Source of the DNA: Endomychus coccineus
Taxonomy: Eukaryota > Arthropoda > Insecta > Coleoptera > Endomychidae
Reading direction: 5' to 3'
DNA: 64,000 nt
NCBI GenBank assembly: GCA_958510875.1
Contig: OY294068.1
Span: 159,872,388 to 159,936,387 of the forward strand
The position numbers and the translations under genes were made by a program. Under the pieces are notes generated by a model, which saw only the letters and a list, made by a program, of their open reading frames with translations, was not told the origin of the DNA and made no database searches. This document shows positions 33,496-43,375 of this stretch, piece after piece. Within the stretch, counting starts at the first letter, position 1. Each line of letters begins with the position of its first letter.

Positions 33496-35764
33496 TTGAA
33501 TATTTTGTACTTTTTATGTGCTAATTTGGTCCCAAACTTAAACATTTCGTGCTACAAAAATATATAAAAAAAACACGGGTTTGAAGAGTGGGGGCGCTAG
33601 GTAGACGCCTTTTTGGCGCCCCCTTAACTGAAAACATAAACTAATTTTGTTAAAATAATTGAATATTTTGTACTTTTTATGTGCTAATTTGGTCCCAAAC
33701 TTAAACATTTCGTGCTACAAAAATATATAAAAAAACACGGGTTTGAAGAGTAGGGGCGCTAGGTAGACGCCTTTTTGGCGCCCCCTTAACTGAAAACATA
33801 AACTAATTTTGTTAAAATAATTGAATATTTTGTACTTTTTATGTGCTAATTTGGTCCCAAACTTAAACATTTCGTGCTACAAAAATATATAAAAAAACAC
33901 GGGTTTGAAGAGTGGGGGCGCTAGGTAGACGCCTTTTTGGCGCCCCCTTAACTGAAAACATAAACTAATTTTGTTAAAATAATTGAATATTTTGTACTTT
34001 TTATGTGCTAATTTGGTCCCAAACTTAAACATTTCGTGCTACAAAAATATATAAAAAAACACGGGTTTGAAGAGTGGGGGCGCTAGCTAGACGCCTTTTT
34101 GGCGCCCCCTTAACTGAAAACATAAACTAATTTTGTTAAAATAATTGAATATTTTGTACTTCTTATGTGCTAATTTGGTCCCAAACTTAAACATTTCGTG
34201 CTACAAAAATATATAAAAAAACACGGGTTTGAAGAGTGGGGGCGCTATGTAGACGCCTTTTTGGCGCCCCCTTAACTGAAAACATAAACTAATTTTGTTA
34301 AAATAATTGAATATTTTGTACTTTTTATGTGCTAATTTGGTCCCAAACTTAAACATTTCGTGCTACAAAAATATATAAAAAAACACGGGTTTGAAGAGTG
34401 GGGGCGCTAGGTAGACGCCTTTTTGGCGCCCCCTTAACTGAAAACATAAACTAATTTTGTTAAAATAATTGAATATTTTGTACTTTTTATGTGCTAATTT
34501 GGTCCCAAACTTAAACATTTCGTGCTACAAAAATATATAAAAAAACACGGGTTTGAAGAGTGGGGGCGCTAGGTAGACGCCTTTTTGGCGCCCCCTTAAC
34601 TGAAAACATAAACTAATTTTGTTAAAATAATTGAATATTTTGTACTTTTTATGTGCTAATTTGGTCCCAAACTTAAACATTTCGTGCTACAAAAATATAT
34701 AAAAAAACACGGGTTTGAAGAGTGGGGGCGCTAGCTAGACGCCTTTTTGGCGCCCCCTTAACTGAAAACATAAACTAATTTTGTTAAAATAATTGAATAT
34801 TTTGTACTTCTTATGTGCTAATTTGGTCCCAAACTTAAACATTTCGTGCTACAAAAATATATAAAAAAAACACGGGTTTGAAGAGTGGGGGCGCTAGGTA
34901 GACGCCTTTTTGGCGCCCCCTTAACTGAAAACATAAACTAATTTTGTTAAAATAATTGAATATTTTGTACTTTTTATGTGCTAATTTGGTCCCAAACTTA
35001 AACATTTCGTGCTACAAAAATATATAAAAAAACACGGGTTTGAAGAGTGGGGGCGCTAGGTAGACGCCTTTTTGGCGCCCCCTTAACTGAAAACATAAAC
35101 TAATTTTGTTAAAATAATTGAATATTTTGTACTTTTCATGTGCTAATTTGGTCCCAAACTTAAACATTTCGTGCTACAAAAATATATAAAAAAACACGGG
35201 TTTGAAGAGTGGGGACGCTAGGTAGACGCCTTTTTGGCGCCCCCTTAACTGAAAACATAAACTAAATTTGTTAAAATAATTGAATATTTTGTTCATTTTA
35301 TGTGCTAATTCGGTCCCAAACTTAAACATTTCGTGCTACAAAAATATATAAAAAAACACGGGTTTGAAGAGTGGGGGCGCCAGGTAGACGCCTTTTTGGC
35401 GCCCCCTTAACTGAAAACATAAACTAAATTTGTTAAAATAATTGAATATTTTGTTCATTTTATGTGCTAATTCGGTCCCAAACTTAGACATTTCGTGCTA
35501 CAAAAATATATAAAAAAACACGGGTTTGAAGAGTGGGGGCGCTAGGTAGACGCCTTTTTGGCGCTCCCTTAATTAAAAATTTAAACTAAATTTGTTAAAA
35601 TAATTGAATATTTTATACTTTTTATGTGCTAATTTGGTCCCAAACTTAAACATTTCGTGCTATAAAAATATATGAAAAAACACGGGTTGGAGAGTTGGGG
35701 CGCTAGGTAGACGCCTTTTTGGCGCCCCCTTAACTGAATACATAAACTAAATTTGATACATCTC
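33496..35764 (+). repeat. Tandem array, 162-bp unit, about 14 copies
   Basis: The landmark GGGGGCGCTAG recurs with end positions 33600, 33762, 33924, 34086, 34248, 34410, 34572, 34734, 34897, 35059, 35221, 35383, 35545 and 35706. Spacing is 162 bp, with one 163 and one 161. Each unit has a GC-rich palindrome, GGGGGCGC and GCGCCCCC separated by about 18 bp, followed by an AT-rich stretch with TTAAAATAATTGAATATTTT. Units are mostly over 95% alike; the last few at the right are the most diverged. Confidence 0.97.
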
Positions 35765-36190
35765 GAGGGAAAAGTACATTGACTAGACGTCTTATAAGCC
35801 ATCCCCCCCCCCCCCGGTTTAAAATGAATTCTGAAAATGTTAATTGCAAGTACAGAATTCTCATTATGCATATAAGTCGAGTACATAATTAGCACATAGA
35901 TCTGGTGCTATGTAAAAGTACTTTTGATACATATCAAGTAAAAAGTACATTGACTAGACGTCTTACCACCGCGCCCCCAGTAAAAATGAATTTCGAAAAT
36001 GTTAATTGCAAGTACGAAATTTTCTTTATGCATATAAGTCGAGTACATAATTAGAACATAAATTTGATGTTGTTCAGTTACTTTTTGAATAACATCATAT
36101 TTATATGCTTATTATGTACTCGACTTATATGCAAAAGGAGATTTTTGTTCCTGCATTTAACATTTTCAATATCTATTTTAACTGGGGTAC
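35752..36190. repeat. Second repeat set in the foldback centre
   Basis: Two direct copies, near 35752 and 35925 (period about 172 bp), share GTACATTGACTAGACGTCTT and ATGCATATAAGTCGAGTACA. A partial inverted copy follows at about 36112-36190. A run of 13 C occurs near 35803-35815. Confidence 0.8.
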
Positions 36191-36645
36191 TTTTTGAGTA
36201 CATATTAAACATGTAAAAATGATTAACATGTAAATTTTGATGAGCATTCAATGACATGTTTCTTTTTTTGTTTAAAAAACCAAAGATATGTTTATTAAGT
36301 TTAAAAGAAGTGCGTCCGCAATTAAACACTGCGAAAATCAATTTCTAAATGGTCCAGGACACTTTTTATTATGCTCTCCATAGAGCACATAAATAGCACA
36401 AAATTATACGCATATTGTCAATTATTTTGTTTATTTTTGTAGTTAAGGGGGCGCCAAAAAGGCGTCTACCCAGCGCCCCCACTCTTCAAACCCGCGTTTT
36501 TTTATACATTTTTGTAGCACGAAATGTTTAAGTTTGGGACCACATTAGCACATAAAAAGTACAAAATATTCAATTATTTTTTTTTAATTTGGTGCAAGTG
36601 GGGGCGCCTACTATATAGACCTCTGCCAGATGGGTGCCGCATTTG

Positions 36646-38590
36646 TTATCTGTCTGGTATCAATTGTATTGTATACGTTGGAGGTATCTGTACGCTGAGA
36701 CCTTAATAGATCTATTGGGTCTATCTCTGCTGCTGTACCGTTTAGGGTGTCTCAACGACATTTCCCCCAATCCTATGGCTCTTATGGGATTTTCAATATA
36801 TTGGATGGGCTTAGGGTAGGTAGATTAGATTATACGTGTGTTCATTTTATGGATATTGTACTCACTACTCGGTACGGTTTTATATTATGTACGCTGGTGA
36901 GCTTTATTTCTTCTATAAATACTAAGATTGTTCCTGCTTCAATGGTGTAATTTCCTTTATGGTGTTGTATGTTTGATTCTTAGGTAATTTCTGATTCCTC
37001 TTATGCTTCCCAAGACGTCATTCCTCCTAACTTTATACAGGACGATCTTGGAAGTATTCTTCTCCAGAATTGCCTGTATAGTGTGTGTTTCTGTAACGCA
37101 GATGTTTTATCAAAGACGTCTCAGCTGCCTTGCGTGCAAGGGTGACCGCCTGTTCATTTCCCCAAATTCCTGGGACCCAATGGAGCGTGAGATTCTGTTC
37201 TGCAATATATAGTTTGGTTTTACAGGTAATAACCATCCTTGAAGTAATGATGTTTGAGCTCAGCGCTTTTATGACTGCTTGACTATTGAACTTTATGGAT
37301 TTGTCCTTCTTTTTGTATCATTTGAGTTGTGCACATCTCTCGATCACATAGACTTCGTCTTGAAATATATTAGTATTTTTACCAAAGATTCTGAGTATCT
37401 GGTTCTGGGCCCAAAGACTATGGTCCACATACCAGCTGTTATTCTGGATCCATTGGTATACCAACAGGGAGCACTTTCTCCTGTTCCCACTCTTCTTTAC
37501 TACCAAGGTGGAATTGGAAGTTGCACCTTGCGATCCTTCGATCGAAGATTTAAACCTTCCTGAGATTCTTCTTTGCTTACAATTAGGTAAGTATCACTCT
37601 TCTATTTGTACCAGGTGTTGTGTGCTCGAGCCTTGCAGGGTAGTGAATTTTGAGAGAATGTTCTCTTCCTCGCAGTATCTGCAAATTTCTCCATATACTA
37701 ATTAGAGCTTCTTAAGGTGTCAACCCTGAACCAAATTCTCGTTATTACTTTGGTTACATTTTTTCTCAGGCTGGTGCGTTCTTTAGATCTCTTGTACATC
37801 CTTGTAGTTCTTCTAGTATTGGGGTAACCACATTATTCTTGCTTAGTTCATTTAGTTTCTCTAACCATTCTCAGACCATCTTGGAGCTGATCACAAGAAA
37901 GTCAGCGCATTGATGGCTGCTTGACTGTCTGGCATAATGATTATTTCCTGTGTAGGAACATTTTTTTCTATATTGAACTGGGTACATTTTTCTATAGCGT
38001 GGATTTACGCCTGGAAGTTTCATGGAAATGCCTGAGCCTTCAAAGTATTCGGTTCCAGGTCCACATACTTCTTACCAGTTCCAGTTCCTTCTGGTATTTT
38101 AGTACAGTATGTGTAACATTTATTGGCCTTTCTATTGGATCCTAAAACGGTGTCTTTGTCACTTCCACTTTCGCGTCTTAGTTTTGCGCTAAATTCTTTC
38201 ACAAAGGTATGCTCTTTTGTCATCTTATCTTGGGTCAAGGCTCAGGTCTGCTGATTTTCAGGGAAGGGACCATACTCACGTTTGGTGATTCCCTCTCCAG
38301 CCATTATATATATATTGTCTTCATTGCCATACTCTCCACTATTATATGGAGGAGTGCAAGGTTTAAAATTACTCCCATAGCGGGTAGCCATGGCTATAGC
38401 AGTTTTTTTCCGTAAAATTTCTACACATAATTAGGGCTTTTATGGCTTGTTCCAGAGGAGTTTTTTTTCCTAGTATAATTCCCAGATATTCGACCTTTGG
38501 CTTCCATTCAAAAAAACTGCCTTCTATATCGATGGCTTTGAGGTAAAGGTTTTTCCTTGTAAGGAAAACTAGGGCGGTCTTGGTGGAGCT
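36646..38590 (-). mobile_element. LINE remnant, RT end to RNase H
   Basis: Minus-strand segments in order: LVFLTRKNLYLKAIDIEG and PKVEYLGIILGKKT near 38550-38440 (RT thumb region), a degraded linker to about 38000, then KNTNIFQDEVYVIERCAQL (38000 to 37320 interval) from the RNase H domain. LTLHWVPGIWGNEQAVTLAR and KAAETSLIKHL follow from about 37185. Multiple frame changes and stops make it inactive. The right-hand end lies directly against the truncated mariner. It belongs to a different LINE group from the 11-kb copy, judged by motif wording. Confidence 0.7.
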
Positions 38591-38954
38591 GATGTTTGAA
38601 CTTTATCGCCTCTATCAAATATACATACACAATTATTTAAGTTTACGTATAATTTGTTTATAACCCGCCTTTCAATTACGATGCATAATATCATATCGAA
38701 CATTACGTATGATTTTTCATCGATCGTATTATTATTCGACACGTACCACTTTGTAATGTTGTACTTTCCGGTCAGTTAAGCTAGATTCAAGGCCGGCTGC
38801 AATGTCATACTTGAATCAAAAACGTAAATTCTACATAGGTACATCGGTATTACATTTCAAAATAATTGCAGTTCTACATGTTTATGTATGACTCGTCTCA
38901 CAACCTCTAGATAAGTACTTTCTAGTATACATATAACTGGATCGTGATTGAAAG

Positions 38955-39072
38955 AGTTTTTTATGTGAAAATTTCACATCAACATTTTTCAACCAATAAA
39001 ATGTGTAGTTCTTCTAGCGTCTCCATGGCAACCCAGCTATTTTGGGAATATTTTTCTGCAGGGGTACCCTGA
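38955..39072 (-). repeat. Short interspersed repeat with an X-box-like motif, copy 1
   Basis: On the minus strand it starts GGTACCCCTGCAGAAAAA and contains GTTGCCATGGAGAC, then ends TGTTGATGTGAAATTTTC. An inverted relative lies at 46862-46975. About 115 bp; family unknown. Confidence 0.65.
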
Positions 39073-39089
39073 AGTGAATTACAACTTAT

Positions 39090-39712
39090 TACAAAATATC
39101 TATTCTGGAGATGATTCACATAAAACGTGACTCCAAATCTGTAAATCATAGGACAAATATTCAGACATTAAGTCAGATTTATACCAATTTAATTAATTGA
39201 AACTCTTGCAAATTCCTACATGCGTCTTTATAATGTTGAAAGTATATTTTAGGAAGAATGCTCAAAAGTAATGTTCCAATAAGGTCGATCACAACCTTTT
39301 TCTATTACCTCTTAAATCTGGTTCGAAAGTAGATACTTAACGTAAAATGTTTCGTTTTCAGTCGTAAAGAGACTATACTAACATGCGTTTGTTTATTATG
39401 AGAATATTACTAAATAGTGAATTCTTGATATATTTTATACTTGAAACATTGATGTGGTACAATTTCGATTATTCATGGTTCTGTTCGTTTCGGCGACGTT
39501 GGGCATTTTTAATTGAAATTGGTGCGATAAGGACGCTTTGGGCTAATACAATAGAAATCCCGTTTTGGACATAATAAGTCTTCTGATGATGGTCGTGAGA
39601 CCGAAACGTACGTAAAGACGAAAATATAAAGCATAGGTGTTAATGTGTCCTATTTCCCGAGAATTTATATATAATTCATACCTGGGTTAAGAAGAATCTT
39701 TATTATGAAATA
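39090..39712 (+). mobile_element. Penelope-like element 3' end with hammerhead
   Basis: Begins in the last part of the GIY-YIG domain (matching 9740-9837, with EMIHIKRDSKSVNHRT) and continues through the 3' terminal sequence, closely matching 9740-10337. The 5' portion is missing, typical of truncated target-primed insertions. It contains the ribozyme at 39578. Confidence 0.85.
39578..39619 (+). ncRNA. Hammerhead ribozyme motif, type I
   Basis: Stem I GTCTT (39578-39582) pairs with AAGAC (39615-39619). Core CTGATGA is at 39583-39589, followed by an extra T. Stem II GGTC-GTGA-GACC is perfectly paired with a GNRA loop. GAA is at 39603-39605, stem III is ACG-TA-CGT and the cleavage base is A at 39614. 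Compared with the 10.2-kb copy, the only stem change turns a G-U pair into G-C, so the fold is conserved. Confidence 0.78.
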
Positions 39713-40768
39713 TTATTTTCTACCAATTGTATAAATTAAACGTATTGTGAAATAATGAGCTCTGTTAAATCTTAGAATAGTATTCCTATGCAACTACATA
39801 AAATTGACGATTGAAAAATCATGATTTTAACTAATTATCACTATATAGGTCCAACAATATTTGAAAAAATACCAACACAACTTGACGCAATATAAAAGAA
39901 TGTGCTGTTAAATCTGAAACTGATGTTTCTGTGAAACTACAGTTACTAAAATAGGGAATCTATATACTGTCGAAACTAGTGGAATTTTTTGGCAGGGTTC
40001 TGCATCAAATGTTCCCATACAATATACAGTATATCCATCTGCTTCTACTCTATTACCTAATCTTCCATTTACCAGGTTTATTATTCTTAAGCTTGAATAA
40101 CAATGACACCATGTAAATATTTATTTTAAAATACATGACATGAATCATTGTCAACGTCACTTGTAACTTTGATCAGTATTAAATTGGTTCCTGTTTCACA
40201 TCCGCCGTAGAATTGTAGATCATTATATGTATTCATTATTCATTAAACTACTAGATTATCAAATCGTCATTTCATAATTCTTGCCAGATCAAGGTTTAGC
40301 TAGGAGGTCGATTAGTACGCTGTGCTTATGCCCAAATGGTTAAGACGGAGTAAGAGAGTGAGTCGAAAGGAGGAAATCCTTCGTTCGCTATACTCACTCC
40401 GACTTAATTGAATTAGTGAAAAGCAAAGTCTTACATTTATTTTATTTCTTCATTTTACTGTTTACTACGCTCACTCCGTCGTAACTCGAACTCTAAAAAA
40501 CTTATCTGTTCTTATAATTATATAAAAAAGGATGTAAAATACAGATTAACCTAGATCAGTTATGAGAATTCGGTATTATCAAGATTGAAAGTACTAACGC
40601 TAGCCCTTTGTCAGGTGCTGTCGATGGAACGCGCTAGCCATTTGTCGGGTGCCGCACCAGCTGATGTGACCGACTGCGGTCACTTTCTACAATCAGCCAG
40701 ATAGTTAGCGCACTGAACGACGCGTGTATCAGAGCGAATAGCGTCGAGTATTTAGACGGACCGCTCTG
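39713..40768. other. Unassigned; right part may be PLE terminal sequence
   Basis: The left part shows nothing. From about 40320 to 40760 there are short repeated words (CACTCCGACTTA, and a twofold CGCTAGCC...TTTGTC(A/G)GGTG block at 40595-40665). They adjoin the minus-strand PLE and may be its 3' terminal region, but I could not define ends. Confidence 0.3.
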
Positions 40769-42183
40769 CTAAATAACTCGATAACGGCTTAAGGTACGAC
40801 ATTGAATAAATATGATTAAATAATGAATAGAAATTGCATCTTTAAATGCAACAATACTGCAATAGTATATTGTAGGGAGGGTGGGATCAAGGGTTGGGAG
40901 GGGGAGGCTATTTGCAAAATTATTAATAATCGGGGTGTAATGAATATCAAGTTGGTCATTTAATATTGAATTATTATCGTCTTCTATATACTCTAAAATT
41001 TCTATGGATGGCAAAATATTTAAATTTTCACAGTTCTCCTGATAGTCATAGTCCAGTCACACGGTCATAAAAGTGGATTTGCAAATTTGATATGGCTAAT
41101 TTGTATGTTATCTTAGGTTTTTGGGTGCTCTAAAAACGGGACAAATAGTTAAAAAATTCCTGAAGCTAGAAAAGTTATGTCCATTTTCTTGCGGAAAAAC
41201 TTGTTCGGGTTTTTTTCATTTATTTAAATTAATTTTGAAATAAAGCCTCCAATCAAAAAACACAAGAAATCAAAGTCATAGATAATTTGAATACGCATCG
41301 AATGAGCCAAGGTAGAAGCCATTTGAAGATTATGTGCCGAGATATGACCCATTTTGTAACTTTTTCACGGTTTACTAAATATTTTTTTAACAATAGAAAA
41401 AAGGTTGTAAAAATATTTTGTTTGCGTCCGGTTTTTTTTCTAATTTTCTAACATCTATATTTCTCCAATTTTCCGAGGTCATCAATGTTCAAAGTCCGGC
41501 CAAAATGCGGCATTTATGGCAAAATGTGATTTGTCAAAATCTACATAATGCATTTCGTTTTGAATCAAAATATGCATTTTTCAGCGTCCAATCGCAATTT
41601 TACGGTTTTTCCTACATTCAAATTTTGGCGACAAAAAGAAATATTTAAAACTTTCCACGCAAACAAAATATTTTTACAATCTTTTTTCTATTTTAAAGAA
41701 ATATTTTGTAAACCGTAAAAAAATCACAATATGGGCCTTATCTTGGGCCCATAACCTTCAAAAGACTTCTACTTTGGCTGATTCGACGCATATTATTATC
41801 TATGACTTTGATCTCTTGTGTTTTTTTGATTAGGGGCTTTATTTCAAAATTAATTTAAATAAATGAAAAAATCCATAGAATTTCCAGTTTTTTTTCGACA
41901 AAATGGCTATAACTTTTTTAGCGGCATTTTCTGATAAAATAGAAGTGCTTTTTATACATTAATCTGTAAAAAAAATAATTTGATCACATTTCAGCCATAT
42001 CAAATTTTGCCGGATTCTCAGGGGATTCGGTCGGCCGTGCGACTGGACTATCAGTGTAGAATGTCGGGAATGATATAATTGCTTCGCGTAATTTGAGTCC
42101 CGTTCCTTTAGGTGGTAACTGCTTGAATGTTCTTGAAAACGCGTGCTGAAGTTTAACTTTGCCTGTCCTATGTAAACATACAA
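40769..42183 (-). mobile_element. Penelope-like element, GIY-YIG region, interrupted
   Basis: From 42183 the minus strand reads YVYIGQAKLNFSTRFQEHSS and NYAKQLYHSRHSTL, the GIY-YIG endonuclease core. It is cut at about 42052 by a foldback insertion. On the far side (41040-40769) the domain resumes as CENLNILPSIEILEYIEDD and ends at 40769. Joining across the insertion restores domain order, which shows the foldback entered an existing PLE. The RT part was not found upstream. Confidence 0.65.
41049..42051. mobile_element. Foldback element inside a PLE
   Basis: The ends share TAGTCCAGTC, and the two arms (about 41049-41430 and 41665-42051) remain alignable in inverted orientation, best around ATTTATTTAAATTAATTTTG. 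The spacer is about 235 bp. No coding capacity. No target duplication was found. It is unrelated in sequence to the 8.5-kb foldback. Confidence 0.7.
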
Positions 42184-42189
42184 GTTGTT

Positions 42190-43370
42190 CGACGTTTTAA
42201 TGGCTACATTTTTTATCTGGATCTTGAATTTAGATATTTTTTAGAAATTTCTAGAATTATCGATAAATTTGCTTTAGTTGACCACATCAAATTCTGATTT
42301 CTTAGCAGGAAAGCCTAATATAGTTTTGCAACAGAATGAATAAAATGTATGATCGATTCAAAATTTCTCAATTCATCATGTTTTTTTCCAATTGATTTAT
42401 AAATATTACATTTGGCTGGATCAAAATTATTATATTTTAGCCTTGTTCCTTTAAAATGTTTGACCTCCGTTCGTGCTTATCGGAAATTCGTCAACAACTA
42501 ATTAAATAAATAATCTATGTTAATTGCGTTTTTAACGATAATACGTCCTCACCGTGTTTTTACAATCATAATGTTGTTCATACAATATACGTCTTCTGAA
42601 TGTCAATGAAAACAAGCGGGTCAACAAACGGTTTAGCAACATGTATTGTAATGAAAACTGTAGTGCATAACATTCGATGTATCGCATTTGATGGGAAATT
42701 GTGCAACAATTCAGTCAGAATATTCGCGAATTATTTCTTTCATACATTTTGCTAGTGGGTAATGATATAATCTGCAGCAAACTAACCATTCTTCAGCTTA
42801 AAAATTAACCCTGTGTCAATGGTTCCTTTCAACTTGTTGTTACCTGACACAAAATCTTGATGTAAAAACAATTGCGTGTTTGTTCAAATCATGGCTCATG
42901 ACTGCCGTGTAGTGGCAACTTGAGTCGTCAATACACACCTTGAAAAACTATCATCGGCATAACCTCCGTTACATTCGATCAATTTATACAATTAAATCAT
43001 TAATGTAAACCATATCAATAGCCAATCAATGGTTGTGAAGAATGGAAAGTAGAAAATTACGGGAATCGCTTTTGGTGTGGTTCAAAAATTCCGTGAGTTC
43101 AGGGATCGATTTATTTGGAGAATATATTATTATTAACGAAGGGGAAACCAGTAAGGTTCCTTATGTCTAAGGCGAAGTCGTTTGCACCCTTTATGACCTA
43201 CTCACGAGTCAAGAGTTATCACCACGCGCTCCAGGTATACCAAAAGTCAAGACTGGGTGTTTGGATAAGTAGTTAATGACCTAAAGAGGTTTAATTATCA
43301 CCATTCTCTAGTTTCTGAATTTGGGCAGTGTCGCATAGGTCTAAAGAGAGTACTGCTTCGCAACTGCACA
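42190..43370. other. No feature recognised
   Basis: No domain or repeat supportable on either strand. Confidence 0.4.
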
Positions 43371-43375
43371 ATATA

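Larger units (their letters stand above)
33447..36622. mobile_element. Foldback / Mutator-like element with internal satellite
   Basis: The ends begin AGGTCTATAT and end ATATAGACCT. Inverted-repeat similarity continues for about 190 bp on each side. It is flanked by a 9-bp target duplication, CTG(T/C)CAGAT, at 33438-33446 and 36623-36631. The mariner at 20.1 kb supplies the empty site. A 9-bp duplication with long terminal repeats fits Mutator-like elements and Drosophila Foldback elements. The left arm has been expanded into a 14-unit, 162-bp tandem array, while the right arm has one inverted unit. The centre holds a second set of repeats and no convincing open frame, so the element is non-autonomous. 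Confidence 0.88.
33132..36645 (+). mobile_element. Mariner copy split by a 3.2-kb insertion
   Basis: An ATG at 33132 opens MEKSESHVLIKHYFLR, the mariner transposase N-terminus. It continues, with frameshifts, through FSCGSTTTKDADHSGRL-like and HEIAEVVSISTERVLHK segments to 33446. The same coding sequence resumes at 36623 (CTGCCAGATGGGTGCCGC) and is lost by about 36645. Comparison with the 20.1-kb mariner, which has the unbroken site, shows exactly where the insertion entered. The remainder of the transposase is gone. Confidence 0.85.

Noticed and set aside
40590..40670. Repeated CGCTAGCC...TTTGTC words as a hammerhead pair
   Set aside because: The minus strand reads CTGACAA, not CTGANGA, so the core is absent.
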